Of a stretch of DNA of 64,000 nucleotides, positions 1 to 10,296 are shown piece by piece. The position numbers were made by a program, and so were the translations under genes. Source of the stretch: Burkholderiales bacterium. Its GTDB lineage: Bacteria > Pseudomonadota > Gammaproteobacteria > Burkholderiales > Casimicrobiaceae. The DNA is taken from positions 99,725 through 163,724 of the forward strand of contig JADZDD010000038.1 in NCBI GenBank assembly GCA_020851235.1, read 5' to 3'. How positions within the stretch are numbered: the stretch's first letter is position 1; each line of letters begins with the position of its first letter. The notes beneath the pieces were generated by a model. The model made no database searches and was not told the DNA's origin. It saw nothing but the letters and a program-made list of their open reading frames with translations.

Positions 1-245
1 GCGCGTTCGGCCGGGCGCGTCCCGCCACCGGCTTCTCGATGGACCTGCGCCACCTCGCGTCGCTGGCGCCGGGCGAGAGCGAGCCGGGCGTCATCTTCGC
101 GCCCGACGACGCCGATCCTGCGCTGGCGAGCGCGATCGCGGCATTGCGCGCGCGCGGCGAGCGAGTGATCGTGGCCCTTCCCGGGGAAAGCCGCGCCGGG
201 GCCCGCCGCCTCGTGCGTGACGGCGCACGGTGGAAGGTCACGTGA
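1..245 (+). CDS. hisZ: ATP phosphoribosyltransferase regulatory subunit HisZ, C-terminal part
   Basis: The 5' end is cut by the window edge; the reading frame is open from base 3 and ends at TGA 243-245. The visible protein begins [16 protein letters not shown], the typical HisZ C-terminal motif of the HisRS-like fold, and about 80 residues remain. HisZ is the catalytically inactive partner that activates short-form HisG in the first step of histidine synthesis. It is followed after 63 bp by purA, the order usual in Betaproteobacteria. Identification rests on this motif and the neighbourhood. Confidence 0.88.
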   Translation, partial: AFGRARPATGFSMDLRHLASLAPGESEPGVIFAPDDADPALASAIAALRARGERVIVALPGESRAGARRLVRDGARWKVT

Positions 246-1601
<1,356 letters not shown>

Positions 1602-1716
1602 TCGACGCATGCGAGCCCGCGACCCGTCGACGAATTAGAATCATGGCCCGATCGCGGACGGCGCCGGTGATTGCGGGCGAGCGGCGCCACCGAAAGGCAG
1701 GGGGAGAAGGGTGGCA

Positions 1717-2226
1717 ATGAGCATCAAGGTCAGCTGGGACGAGTACAACACGCTCGTGGAGCGCCTCGCGCTGGCGGTGTACGCGTCGGGCTTCGATTTC
1801 GACCAGATCATCTGCATCGCCCGCGGTGGCCTGCGCGTCGGCGACGTCCTGTCGCGCATTTTCGACCAGCCACTCGCCATCCTCTCGACGCATTCGTACA
1901 CCGCCGAAGGCGGCACGCTGCGCGGCGAACTCGTGATCGCCGAACACATGACGATGACCAAGCCCCGACTCGGCGGGCGCGTGCTCCTGGTGGACGACAT
2001 GGTCGATTCCGGACACACGCTGGGGGCCGTCCACAAGGCCCTGCCGGAGCGCTTTCCACACATCACCGCCTTGAAGACGGCGGTGCTGTGGTGGAAGGCG
2101 TGCTCGGTGTTCGCGCCCGATTACGCGGTCGAGTACCTGCCCGACAGCCCCTGGATCTGCCAGCCGTTCGAGGTCTACGACAATCTGCGCCCCGAAGCGC
2201 TCGCCGCCCGGCTCGCCGGCGCCTGA
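1717..2226 (+). CDS. Purine-type phosphoribosyltransferase
   Basis: 169 aa type I phosphoribosyltransferase. The PRPP-binding motif VLLVDDMVDSGHTL is at about residues 88-101, and the N-terminal half has the FDQIICIARGGLRVGD substrate loop seen in bacterial hypoxanthine/xanthine-guanine PRTases. It probably salvages a purine base to its nucleotide. The ATG at 1717 was preferred over the GTG at 1711 because the GGGGAGAAGG ribosome site ends at 1710 and leaves six bases before the ATG. It follows purA, as in other Betaproteobacteria. The exact base specificity cannot be read from sequence. Confidence 0.85.
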   Translation: MSIKVSWDEYNTLVERLALAVYASGFDFDQIICIARGGLRVGDVLSRIFDQPLAILSTHSYTAEGGTLRGELVIAEHMTMTKPRLGGRVLLVDDMVDSGHTLGAVHKALPERFPHITALKTAVLWWKACSVFAPDYAVEYLPDSPWICQPFEVYDNLRPEALAARLAGA

Positions 2227-2242
2227 CGCGGGTGCCGACGCG

Positions 2243-2265
2243 AAAACGCCCGCTCGTGGCGGGCG
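2243..2265 (-). terminator. Rho-independent terminator of tRNA-Leu
   Basis: Stem CGCCCGC (2247-2253) pairs with GCGGGCG (2259-2265) around a 5-base loop, followed on the minus strand by four U (AAAA at 2243-2246). It lies 42 bp beyond the 3' end of the minus-strand tRNA-Leu, so it most likely ends that transcript. On the plus strand, after the PRTase, it has no U run. Confidence 0.7.
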
Positions 2266-2307
2266 CTGTCGCGAAGCAACGGGATTTCCGCGGCGGTGCT
2301 AAAGTCG

Positions 2308-2394
2308 TGGTGCCCAGGAAGGGACTCGAACCCCCACAGTGTTGCCACCGCTAGGACCTGAACCTAGTGCGTCTACCAATTCCGCCACCTGGGC
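2308..2394 (-). tRNA. tRNA-Leu (anticodon CAG)
   Basis: 87 nt including the encoded CCA (2308-2310). Read on the minus strand it starts GCCCAGGTGGCGGAATTGG, has the anticodon loop TTCAGGT giving CAG, a long variable arm typical of leucine tRNA, and a T arm GGGTTCGAGTCCC pairing back to the acceptor stem. It is placed between the PRTase gene and rnr, the usual betaproteobacterial location. It runs opposite to both neighbours. Confidence 0.95.
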
Positions 2395-2427
2395 GAGACC
2401 GCACCGCGCAAAAAACCACAATCAACG

Positions 2428-2433
2428 ATTATA
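2428..2433 (-). promoter_or_regulatory. -10 box of tRNA-Leu promoter
   Basis: A perfect TATAAT reads on the minus strand 34 bp upstream of the tRNA-Leu 5' end. No convincing -35 hexamer lies at 16-18 bp spacing. The box sits only 8 bp from the likely rnr start on the other strand, so the two divergent genes share a very compact control region. Confidence 0.5.
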
Positions 2434-2441
2434 CCGATTCC

Positions 2442-4775
2442 TTGTCCGACAAGCGAACCCCGCTCCCCCGCGCGCGTCGCACCTCGTCGCGGCCGCCGAC
2501 GCGCGAACCCGCGCCGCCGCGCCGCCGCGACGACTTCGACCCCGCCCTCCTTCCGTCACGCGACGCGATCCTGCAAGCGCTCGCCGCTGCGGGAACGCCG
2601 CTGCCGCGAGCTGACCTCATCGCGGCCCTGCAGGCGCCGCCGATCGTGCACGACGCGCTGGCCGGACGGCTGGCGGCGATGGAGCGCGACGGCCAGATCC
2701 TCACCAACCGCAAGGGTGAGCTCGGCATCGTCGCGCGGCTCGGCCTCATCATCGGCATCATCGAAGGTCATCCCGACGGGTTCGGCTTCCTCGTGCCCGA
2801 GGACGGCGGTGATGACGTCTTCCTGTCGCCGCGCGAAATGCACCGCGTGCTGCACGGCGACCGCGCGATGGTCCGCGTCGTCGGCTTCGATCGCAAGGGA
2901 CGCCGCGAAGGCGAGATCGTCGAGGTGCTGGCGCGCGCGAACACGACCGTCGTGGGTCGCCTGCACGTCGAACGCGGCGTGCACTTCATCGAGGCGCTGA
3001 ACCGGCACATCAGCCAGGACTTCCTGGTGCCGGCCGATGGCCTCGCGAGCGCGGACGTCGGTGCGATCGTCGTTGCGACCATCGTCGAGCAGCCGACCGG
3101 CGAGCGCGAGGCGGTCGCCCGCGTCACCGAGGTCCTGGGCGCGGCCACCGATCCTGGCATCGAGATCGAGATCGCGCTACGCAAGCACGCGCTGCCGTTC
3201 ACCTTCAGCGCCGAGGCGCAGCGCCAGGCGAAGCGACTGCCGGTCGAGGTGCGCCCTGCCGACCGGAAGGGACGTCGCGACCTCACGACATTGCCGCTCG
3301 TGACCATCGACGGCGAGACCGCGCGCGACTTCGACGACGCCGTCTACTGCGAGCGCAAGGGCCGCGGCTGGCGCCTCGTCGTCGCCATCGCCGATGTCGC
3401 GCACTACGTCCGCGACGGCGACGCGATCGACCGCGATGCACGCGAGCGCGGCACGTCGGTGTACTTTCCGCGGCGCGTGATTCCGATGCTCCCGGCCTCG
3501 CTCTCCGACGAGCTGTGCTCGCTCAAGCCCGGTGTCGACCGGGTGTGCATGGCCTGCGACATCGACGTGTCCGCACAAGGCGGCATCGAAGCCTACGCGT
3601 TCTATCCCGCGGTGATCCACTCGCACGCGCGGCTCACCTACACGCAGGTGGCGTCGTGGCTCGACGAAGCGGGAAAGGCGACGACACCACAGGCGAAGGC
3701 GTTGCTGCCGCACTTGCGCAACCTGCACGCCCTGTACGCGGCCTTCGCGCGTGCGCGCCGGCAGCGCGGCGCGATCGACTTCGACACCGAGGAGCCCGCG
3801 ATCGAGTTCGACGACAACGGCAAGATCGCGCGCATCGTGCCAGCACCCCGCAACGACGCGCACAAGCTCATCGAGGAATGCATGCTCGCCGCCAACGTGT
3901 GCGCGGCGCACTACCTCCTGCGCGAGAAGCAGGGCGCGCTTTTTCGCGTGCACGAGCCGCCACCTCCCGACAAGCTCGCCGCGCTGCGTGAGTTCCTCGC
4001 GCTGTCGGCGCTGCACCTGGGCGGCGGCGAGAAGCCGACCGCCGCCGACTATGCGAAGCTCCTGGCCGTCGTGGGTGCGCGCAGCGACCGCGACCTCATG
4101 GAGACGGTGCTGCTGCGCTCGCTCGCGCAGGCGCGCTACCAGCCGGACAACGCCGGCCACTTCGGCTTGGGCTACGACGCGTATGCGCACTTCACGTCGC
4201 CCATTCGCCGCTACCCCGACCTCCTCGTCCATCGCGGCATCAAGGCGGCGCTCGCCGGCACCCGTTACACGCCGACGGGGATGACGTGGTCGCAGCTCGG
4301 CGTGCACACGTCGATGACCGAGCGCCGCGCCGATGAGGCGACACGCGACGTGGTGAACTGGCTCAAGTGCCACTACATGCACGAGCGCATCGGTGAGGAG
4401 TTCGACGGCACGGTGAGTGGAGTCACGAGCTTTGGCGTCTTCGTCACGCTCGACGAGCTCGCCATCGACGGTCTCGTCCACGTCACCGAGCTCGGCCGCG
4501 ACTACTTCCACTTCGATGCCGTGCGTCACGCTCTCGTCGGCGAGCACAGCGGTGTCACGTACCAGCTCGCCGGGCGCCTGCGCGTGAAGGTCGCGCGCGT
4601 GGACATGGAGCAGGCGAAGATCGACTTCGTGCTCGCCGATCGCGTCGTGGCGAGCAGCACCCCCACCGCCACGGCCGGTGGGGGATCTCCGGCGCGCCCG
4701 GTGTTCGCCGAGCCGCTCGCTGCAGGTGACGCGAAGCGCAAGCCGGCGCGTCAGGGCAAGGGGCGCCGCGACTAG
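2442..4775 (+). CDS. rnr: Ribonuclease R
   Basis: 777 aa if started at TTG 2442 (MSDKRTPLPRARR). A frame-open extension would run back into the tRNA-Leu gene and is not credible. It is a processive 3'-5' exoribonuclease of the RNB family that degrades structured RNA. In order: a winged-helix-like N-terminus, cold-shock domains (GFGFLVPEDGGDDVFL), the RNB catalytic domain with the acidic cluster DFDDAVY and the HFTSPIRRYPDLLVHR motif, then an S1 domain (GTVSGVTSFGVFVTLDE) and a basic tail KRKPARQGKGRRD. The start is uncertain because no clear Shine-Dalgarno precedes it. Confidence 0.93.
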   Translation: MSDKRTPLPRARRTSSRPPTREPAPPRRRDDFDPALLPSRDAILQALAAAGTPLPRADLIAALQAPPIVHDALAGRLAAMERDGQILTNRKGELGIVARLGLIIGIIEGHPDGFGFLVPEDGGDDVFLSPREMHRVLHGDRAMVRVVGFDRKGRREGEIVEVLARANTTVVGRLHVERGVHFIEALNRHISQDFLVPADGLASADVGAIVVATIVEQPTGEREAVARVTEVLGAATDPGIEIEIALRKHALPFTFSAEAQRQAKRLPVEVRPADRKGRRDLTTLPLVTIDGETARDFDDAVYCERKGRGWRLVVAIADVAHYVRDGDAIDRDARERGTSVYFPRRVIPMLPASLSDELCSLKPGVDRVCMACDIDVSAQGGIEAYAFYPAVIHSHARLTYTQVASWLDEAGKATTPQAKALLPHLRNLHALYAAFARARRQRGAIDFDTEEPAIEFDDNGKIARIVPAPRNDAHKLIEECMLAANVCAAHYLLREKQGALFRVHEPPPPDKLAALREFLALSALHLGGGEKPTAADYAKLLAVVGARSDRDLMETVLLRSLAQARYQPDNAGHFGLGYDAYAHFTSPIRRYPDLLVHRGIKAALAGTRYTPTGMTWSQLGVHTSMTERRADEATRDVVNWLKCHYMHERIGEEFDGTVSGVTSFGVFVTLDELAIDGLVHVTELGRDYFHFDAVRHALVGEHSGVTYQLAGRLRVKVARVDMEQAKIDFVLADRVVASSTPTATAGGGSPARPVFAEPLAAGDAKRKPARQGKGRRD

Positions 4776-4807
4776 CGGACGACCCCATTGCACATCGCCG
4801 ACGCGCG

Positions 4808-5464
4808 CTATGCCGGCTGCGCGACGTAGCGCAGGTACGGTTTCACCGTCTTCCAGCCGTCGGGATAGCGCTTCTTCGCCTCGTCGTCCCCGATCGACGG
4901 CGCGATGATCACGTCGTCGCCCGGCTCCCATTGCGCCGGCGTCGCGACCTTGTGCCGGGCGGTGAGCTGCAGCGAATCGAGCACGCGCAACACCTCGTCG
5001 AAGTTGCGGCCGGTGGACATCGGATACGTGAGGATCAGCTTGACCTTCTTGTCCGGGCCGATCACGAATACCGAGCGGATCGTCGCGTTGTCCACGGCGG
5101 TCCGCGGCTGGGCGCCGCTCGCATTGGGGTGAATCATGTCGTAGAGCTTCGCGACCTTGAGGTCGGCGTCGCCGATGATCGGATAGTTGGGCGCCGTGCC
5201 TTGCGTCTCCTCGATGTCCTTGGCCCACCGCTCGTGATCGTCGACCGGATCGATCGAGAGTCCGAGGATCCTGGTGTTGCGGCGGTCGAACTCGGGCTTG
5301 ATGCGCGCGAGGTAGCCCAACTCGGTCGTGCACACGGGGGTGAAGTCCTTCGGATGCGAGAAGAGGATCGCCCAGTGGTCGCCGATCCACTGGTGGAAGT
5401 CGATCGTCCCGTGCGTCGTGTGCGCGGTGAAATTGGGGGCGTCGTCGCCGATTCGAAGCTGCAT
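4808..5464 (-). CDS. 1-Cys peroxiredoxin (Prx6-type)
   Basis: 218 aa, matching the Prx6 subfamily rather than the shorter typical 2-Cys enzymes. It reduces hydrogen peroxide and organic hydroperoxides in the cytoplasm. The catalytic peroxidatic motif HPKDFTPVCTTELG is at about residues 37-50 with its cysteine inside PVCTTE. The C-terminal part carries the Prx6 arm YPDGWKTVKPYLRY. ATG 5464 has an AGGAGA site just upstream (CACAGGAGAACTCG). It is transcribed divergently from serB out of a shared 130-bp control region. Confidence 0.92.
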   Translation of the reverse strand: MQLRIGDDAPNFTAHTTHGTIDFHQWIGDHWAILFSHPKDFTPVCTTELGYLARIKPEFDRRNTRILGLSIDPVDDHERWAKDIEETQGTAPNYPIIGDADLKVAKLYDMIHPNASGAQPRTAVDNATIRSVFVIGPDKKVKLILTYPMSTGRNFDEVLRVLDSLQLTARHKVATPAQWEPGDDVIIAPSIGDDEAKKRYPDGWKTVKPYLRYVAQPA

Positions 5465-5515
5465 CGAGTTCTCCTGTGATTGAGGTCGCGCCTGAAGCCG
5501 ACGCGATCGAGTCCC

Positions 5516-5522
5516 TATAATA
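5516..5522. promoter_or_regulatory. Overlapping divergent -10 boxes (serB / peroxiredoxin)
   Basis: TATAAT at 5516-5521 reads toward serB, and TATTAT (ATAATA at 5517-5522) reads toward the peroxiredoxin gene on the minus strand. The two boxes overlap by five bases, so polymerase could hardly serve both directions at once. The -35 regions are weak. This is a motif-level call. Confidence 0.45.
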
Positions 5523-5597
5523 TCGGCGTGCCAGCGCGTGGCTGGAACCGTTGCTTCTATCGATAGTGCTCGTCGTCAACCCGCCTCGGATGGCCGC

Positions 5598-6446
5598 ATG
5601 ACCGCCTCCTCGCTCGTCATCCAGGCGCCGGCCATCCCACGCGACACGCTCGACCGGCTGGCCGGGACGCTCGCCGCGCGCGCCATCGTCCCGATCGGTC
5701 ACGGTGCACCGATGGCGTATCGCCTGCCCGGGGTCGGCGACGATCCGGCGCACGTCGCAGCGGCGCGCAGCGCCGGCTGCGATGCTGCATGCGTTCCTAA
5801 CGCGCGGCGCTTCGAACGCGTGCGGGTGGTCGCGCTCGACATGGATTCGACGCTCATCACGATCGAGTGCATCGACGAGATCGCCGACATGAAGGGCATC
5901 AAGCCCGAGATTGCGGCGATCACCGGCAGCGCGATGCGTGGCGAGATCGATTTCGCCGAGAGCCTGACCCGGCGTGTCGCGCTGCTCGCCGGGCTGCCGG
6001 TGGCCGATCTTGCCCGCGTCTACGACGAGCGCGTGCGGATCTCGCCCGGGGCGGCGCGCATGCTCGCGACGTTTCGCGCCGCCGGCGCCGTGACGGCGCT
6101 CCTCTCCGGCGGCTTCACGTTCTTCACCGACCGGCTCAAGGCGCAGTTGCACCTCGACGTCGCGCTCGCCAACGTCTTCGAGACGCGCGATGGTCGCCTC
6201 ACCGGACGGATCGACGGCGCCATCGTCGATGCCAACGCCAAGGCGCACGCGCTGCGCGAGCTTGCCGCACGCCACCGCGGTGCCGACGGCCTCGTCGTCG
6301 CGATCGGCGACGGCGCCAACGACCTGCCGATGTTCGCCGCCGCCGACGTATCGATCGCGTACCACGCGAAGCCCGTCGTGCGCGCGGCAGCGACGTGCGC
6401 GATCGACGTCTGCGACCTGGGCGCTGCGGTCAACTGGTTCGCGTAG
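5598..6446 (+). CDS. serB: Phosphoserine phosphatase
   Basis: 282 aa from ATG 5598; a GTG at 5538 would add 20 residues without family support. It hydrolyses phosphoserine, the last step of serine synthesis. HAD-superfamily motifs are in order: DMDSTLIT (motif I), LLSGGFTFF (motif II) and IGDGANDLPMF (motif III), with the cap residues ECIDEIADMKG between. The N-terminal 80 residues form the short regulatory-like domain seen in proteobacterial SerB. It is convergent with the ISC operon end, separated by that operon's terminator. Confidence 0.95.
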   Translation: MTASSLVIQAPAIPRDTLDRLAGTLAARAIVPIGHGAPMAYRLPGVGDDPAHVAAARSAGCDAACVPNARRFERVRVVALDMDSTLITIECIDEIADMKGIKPEIAAITGSAMRGEIDFAESLTRRVALLAGLPVADLARVYDERVRISPGAARMLATFRAAGAVTALLSGGFTFFTDRLKAQLHLDVALANVFETRDGRLTGRIDGAIVDANAKAHALRELAARHRGADGLVVAIGDGANDLPMFAAADVSIAYHAKPVVRAAATCAIDVCDLGAAVNWFA

Positions 6447-6454
6447 CGCGTCGC

Positions 6455-6474
6455 AAAACCCGCGCGACGCGGGT
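6455..6474 (-). terminator. Terminator of the ISC operon
   Basis: ACCCGCG (6458-6464) and CGCGGGT (6468-6474) form a 7-bp stem with a 3-base loop, followed on the minus strand by UUUU (6455-6458). The stem includes the last base of the iscX stop codon, so termination begins at the end of translation. It is placed between two convergent genes. Confidence 0.75.
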
Positions 6475-6665
6475 CAGATCTCGTCGATCCAGGCAGCCTG
6501 GATGGCTTCGAGGATCTTCTCGCCGCTGTGTCCGGGATCGTCGTCGAATCCGGGCAGCGCCATGACCCAGCGGTGCAGATCCGTGAAGCGGATCGTGCGC
6601 GGGTCCACGTCGGGGTGCGCGTCGACGAGGGCAAGCGCGATGTCGGTGACATCGATCCACTTCAT
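6474..6665 (-). CDS. iscX: Fe-S assembly protein IscX (YfhJ)
   Basis: 63 aa acidic protein starting MKWIDVTDIALAL, with FTDLHRWVMALPGFDDDP and a C-terminal EKILEAIQAAWIDE, the IscX family signature. It binds IscS and modulates cluster assembly, competing with frataxin/ferredoxin. It starts two bases after the fdx stop codon and is the last gene of the operon. Its length and acidity match the family (about 66 aa). Confidence 0.93.
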   Translation of the reverse strand: MKWIDVTDIALALVDAHPDVDPRTIRFTDLHRWVMALPGFDDDPGHSGEKILEAIQAAWIDEI

Positions 6666-6667
6666 CG

Positions 6668-7003
6668 TCAGCGCTCCTTGGCGTAGTTGATCGTGTACTT
6701 CGGAATCTCGACCACGAGATCGGTGTCGGCAACCTTGGCCTGGCACGACAGCCGCGACACCGACGTGAGGCCCCAGGCGCGATCGAGCAGATCGTCCTCG
6801 TCGTCCGACGACGGCGAGAGCGAATCGAAGCCCTCCCGCACGATCACGTGACACGTGGTGCACGCGCACGCCTTCTCGCATGCGTGCTCGACCTCGATGC
6901 CCTGGGCGAGGAGGTTGTCCAGGAGCGACATTCCGGGTGTGGCCTCGAAGGTCTTGCCCTCGGGGCACAGTTCGGGATGCGGCAAGACGACGATCTTGGA
7001 CAT
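6668..7003 (-). CDS. fdx: ISC-type [2Fe-2S] ferredoxin
   Basis: 111 aa. It donates electrons for Fe-S cluster assembly on IscU. The cluster ligands are in ACEKACACTTCHVIV, with a fourth cysteine in RLSCQAKV near the C-terminus, the adrenodoxin-like pattern of ISC ferredoxins. It starts 17 bp after the hscA stop and is followed at once by iscX. The N-terminus MSKIVVLPHPELCP matches the family. Confidence 0.96.
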   Translation of the reverse strand: MSKIVVLPHPELCPEGKTFEATPGMSLLDNLLAQGIEVEHACEKACACTTCHVIVREGFDSLSPSSDDEDDLLDRAWGLTSVSRLSCQAKVADTDLVVEIPKYTINYAKER

Positions 7004-7020
7004 CGGATGCGTGATCGGAA

Positions 7021-8883
7021 TCAGTCGGAGAGCGCGTCGACGCGGCGGCCGGTGAGCGCGCGCTGCACGCCGCGATCCATGCGGCGCGCGGCCAACGGCT
7101 CGGTCGCACGATTCAGCTGCGCGTTGGCCGCGCGCAGCGCCGTGTGATCGTCGCCGGCGCGCAGGCGCGCCACTTCGGCCAGCGCCGCGTCGATGCGCGC
7201 GCGTTCGTCGGCGTCGACGAGATCGCCATCCGCGGCGAGCGCGCTACGCGTCGCCTCGACGATGCGGTCGGCCTCGACCTGCTCCTCGGCGAGGGCCCGC
7301 GCGCGCATGTCGTCGGCAGCGTGCGCAAACGACTCCTGCAGCATCCGCGCGATCTCGCCGTCGGTGAGACCATACGACGGCTTGACGCTGACGTGCGCGG
7401 CGACCCCGGAGGTCTCCTCGCGCGCGCTCACGTCGAGCAAGCCGTCGGCGTCGACCGCGAACGTCACCCGGATGCGCGCCGCGCCCGCCGCCATCGGCGG
7501 AATGCCGCGGAGCTCGAAGCGCGCGAGCGAGCGGCAATCCGCGACCTTCTCGCGCTCGCCTTGCACGACGTGGATCGCCATCGCCGACTGGCCGTCCTTG
7601 AACGTGGTGAATTCCTGGGCGCGGGCGACGGGGATCGTCGAATTGCGCGGCACGACCTTCTCGACGAGCCCGCCCATCGTCTCGAGACCGAGCGAGAGCG
7701 GCGTGACGTCGAGGAGCAGCCAATCCTCGTCGTCGCGATTGCCCACGAGCTTGTTGGCCTGGATCGCGGCGCCCAACGCCACGACCTCGTCCGGATCGAG
7801 ATTGGTGAGCGGCGGCTGCCCGAAGAGCTCGGCCACCGCGCGGCGCACCTGGGGCATGCGCGTCGCCCCGCCGACGAGCACCACGCCCTTCACGTCCGTC
7901 GCGGCGAGCTTCGCATCGCGCAGCGCGCGCTTGATCGGCTGCAGCGTCTTGGCGACGAGGTTCGCGGTGATCCCGGTGAGGGTCGTGCGCGTGAGCACGA
8001 GATCCACCGGCGTGCCGTCGCTGAGCGAGGCGACGATGGCCGTCTCGTCGTGGAGCGTGAGCTGCTCCTTGGCGGTGCGCGCCTTCACGAGCAGCAGGCG
8101 TGCGTCAGACGCCGACGGTGGCGGCAGGTGCGCCGCCTCGATGATCCAGCAGAACACGCGATGGTCGAAGTCGTCGCCGCCGAGCGCCGTGTCGCCGTTG
8201 GTGGCGAGCACCTCGAACACGCCCTTGGCGAGCCGCAGGATCGAAATGTCGAACGTGCCGCCGCCCAGGTCGTAGACGGCGTATATGCCCTCGGCGGCAT
8301 TGTCGAGTCCATAGGCGATCGCCGCGGCCGTGGGTTCGTTCAGCAGGCGCAGCACCGGCAGGCCCGCAAGGCGCGCGGCATCCTTGGTCGCCTGGCGCTG
8401 CGCTTCGTCGAAGTACGCCGGGACGGTGACGACCGCGCCGTCGATGGCGCCACCGAGCGACGCCTCGGCGCGCTCGCGCAATGCGCGCAGGAGGTCCGAG
8501 GACACCTCGACCGGAGACTTCACGCCGGCGCGCGTCCCGATGCGAACCATGCCCGGGGTATCGACGAAGCGATACGGAAAGCGACGATCCCCGTCGAGGT
8601 CGGCGAGCCCACGCCCCATGAGGCGCTTGGCCGATACGATCGTGTTGTGCGGATCGCTCGCCTGCTTCGCCATCGCCGCGTAGCCGGTCACCACGCCGTT
8701 CTCACCGTAGCGCACGATCGAGGGGACGAGCGGACGGCCTTCGGCATCGGGCAGGACGACCGCAAGGCCATGACGCACCGTTGCCACCAGCGAATTGGTG
8801 GTCCCCAGGTCGATGCCGATCGCGCGCTTGCGCGCGTGCGGCGCCGGCGAGGCATCCGGTTCGGCGATCTGCAGGAGCGCCAT
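7021..8883 (-). CDS. hscA: Hsp70-type chaperone HscA
   Basis: 620 aa, the usual HscA length. It is the specialised Hsp70 that uses ATP to release the Fe-S cluster from the IscU scaffold. The N-terminal nucleotide-binding domain has [27 protein letters not shown] and [12 protein letters not shown]. The substrate-binding domain follows ([14 protein letters not shown] onward), with an alpha-helical lid. It starts one base after the hscB stop, so the co-chaperone and chaperone are translated together. Confidence 0.96.
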   Translation of the reverse strand: MALLQIAEPDASPAPHARKRAIGIDLGTTNSLVATVRHGLAVVLPDAEGRPLVPSIVRYGENGVVTGYAAMAKQASDPHNTIVSAKRLMGRGLADLDGDRRFPYRFVDTPGMVRIGTRAGVKSPVEVSSDLLRALRERAEASLGGAIDGAVVTVPAYFDEAQRQATKDAARLAGLPVLRLLNEPTAAAIAYGLDNAAEGIYAVYDLGGGTFDISILRLAKGVFEVLATNGDTALGGDDFDHRVFCWIIEAAHLPPPSASDARLLLVKARTAKEQLTLHDETAIVASLSDGTPVDLVLTRTTLTGITANLVAKTLQPIKRALRDAKLAATDVKGVVLVGGATRMPQVRRAVAELFGQPPLTNLDPDEVVALGAAIQANKLVGNRDDEDWLLLDVTPLSLGLETMGGLVEKVVPRNSTIPVARAQEFTTFKDGQSAMAIHVVQGEREKVADCRSLARFELRGIPPMAAGAARIRVTFAVDADGLLDVSAREETSGVAAHVSVKPSYGLTDGEIARMLQESFAHAADDMRARALAEEQVEADRIVEATRSALAADGDLVDADERARIDAALAEVARLRAGDDHTALRAANAQLNRATEPLAARRMDRGVQRALTGRRVDALSD

Positions 8884-8884
8884 G

Positions 8885-9415
8885 CTAGTCGAGCGCCGCG
8901 ATCATCGCGTCGAGACTGTCGGCGAGCCTGACGAGGAAGGCGAGCTCGCGCACGCGCGGCTTCGCGCCGGAAAAATCCGCACCGGCGCGATCGAGGTCGC
9001 GGGCGAGCGCCGTCTCGAGGTCGGCGACTTCGGCGAGCGCCGCGGCGTGCAACGCCTCGAGCGCGGCAACGTCGCCCGCCACACTCGCGACGTCGGCGGC
9101 TTCGCGGCGCGCGAGCTGGCGCTCGAGAAAGTCGACGTCGAGCTGCGTGTCACGCTCGTCGATCGCGTCGACGGCGTGCAGCTGCAAGAGGTACTGCGCA
9201 CGCGCGAGCGGCGTGCGCAGGGCGGCATACGCCTCGTTCAACCGCGCCGACGACTGCGAGGCCACGCGCTGCTCCGCCGCGCTCGCCCCCGCATGGCGGT
9301 CCGGATGGACCTCCGATTGCAGGCGCCGGTACGCCGCGTCGAGCGCCGCGGCGTCGATCGCGAAGCGCTCGGGCAGGCCGAAGAGCGCGAAGTGGTTGTG
9401 GGTGAAGTCGATCAT
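8885..9415 (-). CDS. hscB: J-domain co-chaperone HscB
   Basis: 176 aa from the ATG at 9415 ([18 protein letters not shown]), which aligns with the known HscB N-terminus; an upstream extension to 9460 is less likely. It delivers IscU to HscA and stimulates its ATPase. The J domain carries the HPD motif in [10 protein letters not shown] at about residues 35-44. The C-terminal three-helix IscU-binding domain follows. It lies between iscA and hscA. Confidence 0.94.
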   Translation of the reverse strand: MIDFTHNHFALFGLPERFAIDAAALDAAYRRLQSEVHPDRHAGASAAEQRVASQSSARLNEAYAALRTPLARAQYLLQLHAVDAIDERDTQLDVDFLERQLARREAADVASVAGDVAALEALHAAALAEVADLETALARDLDRAGADFSGAKPRVRELAFLVRLADSLDAMIAALD

Positions 9416-9514
9416 CGTGAAACCGGAGCGCGTGATGGCAACGCCGTGGACCCGTGCCATGACAGCCGGGGACGGTGCAACCGGGGACTGCGTGATGCCG
9501 TACGCTCGCGCCGA

Positions 9515-9838
9515 TCAGACGCTGAAGCTCTCCCCACAGCCGCAGGCGTCCTTGACATTCGGATTGTTGAACTTGAAGCCCTCGTTCAACCCTTCGCGCG
9601 CGAAGTCGAGTTCGGTGCCGTCGATGTAGGGCAGGCTCTTGGGATCGATCACGACCGTGATGCCGTGGCTCACGAACGTCACGTCCTCGGGGCGCGTCTC
9701 GTCGACGTACTCGAGCTTGTAGGCGAGCCCCGAGCAGCCCGTGGTACGCACACCGAGGCGCAATCCCGTGCCTTTCCCGCGCTTGGCGAGAAAGGCGCTC
9801 ACGTGCTTGGCGGCAGCGGAAGTCAGCGTCACGGCCAT
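9515..9838 (-). CDS. iscA: A-type Fe-S carrier IscA
   Basis: 107 aa from ATG 9838 ([13 protein letters not shown]). It accepts and passes on Fe-S clusters. The three conserved cysteines are present: one in [15 protein letters not shown] and two in the C-terminal [10 protein letters not shown]. Upstream codons in frame would add 23 basic residues with no family counterpart. It lies 16 bp after iscU. Confidence 0.95.
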   Translation of the reverse strand: MAVTLTSAAAKHVSAFLAKRGKGTGLRLGVRTTGCSGLAYKLEYVDETRPEDVTFVSHGITVVIDPKSLPYIDGTELDFAREGLNEGFKFNNPNVKDACGCGESFSV

Positions 9839-9854
9839 GGCAAGGCTCCGTCGT

Positions 9855-10286
9855 TCAGTCCGCGGCGAGCGTCGCGCGCTCGCCACCGCTCGCCGGCGCG
9901 TCGGCATCCGCGTGCTTCTTGCGATAGTCGGCGACCGCCGCCTTGATCGCGTCCTCGGCGAGGATCGAGCAGTGGATCTTCACCGGCGGCAGCGCGAGCT
10001 CCTCCGCGATCTGCGTGTTGCGAATGCCCATCGCCTCGTCGAGCGTCTTGCCCTTCACCCATTCGGTGACGAGCGACGACGACGCGATCGCAGAGCCACA
10101 ACCGTAGGTCTTGAACTTGGCGTCCTCGATGGTGCCGTCGGCGCCGACGCGGATCTGCAGCTTCATCACGTCGCCGCACGCCGGGGCACCGACCATGCCG
10201 GTACCGACATCGTCCGCGTCCTTCGGCATCGAGCCGACGTTGCGCGGATTCTCGTAGTGATCAAGGACCTTGTCGCTGTATGCCAT
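9855..10286 (-). CDS. iscU: Fe-S cluster scaffold IscU
   Basis: 143 aa. It is the scaffold on which IscS, ferredoxin and the HscA/HscB pair build and release [2Fe-2S] clusters. Cysteine ligands lie in [20 protein letters not shown] and [12 protein letters not shown]; the HscA-binding LPPVK motif is complete in ALPPVKIHC. The C-terminus is about 15 residues longer than in E. coli (ending [13 protein letters not shown]). CTAGGAGAACGAAG just upstream of ATG 10286 is a strong ribosome site. Confidence 0.96.
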   Translation of the reverse strand: MAYSDKVLDHYENPRNVGSMPKDADDVGTGMVGAPACGDVMKLQIRVGADGTIEDAKFKTYGCGSAIASSSLVTEWVKGKTLDEAMGIRNTQIAEELALPPVKIHCSILAEDAIKAAVADYRKKHADADAPASGGERATLAAD

Positions 10287-10296
10287 CTTCGTTCTC

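Noticed and set aside
2367..2441. Longer rnr start inside tRNA-Leu
   Set aside because: The codons overlap the tRNA gene and its promoter and give no RNase R similarity; TTG 2442 is preferred.
3177..6365. Minus-strand open frame of 1062 codons
   Set aside because: It runs antisense across rnr and serB and contains the peroxiredoxin region in another frame; the product is Arg/His/Val-rich shadow sequence with no domain. High GC makes such frames common.
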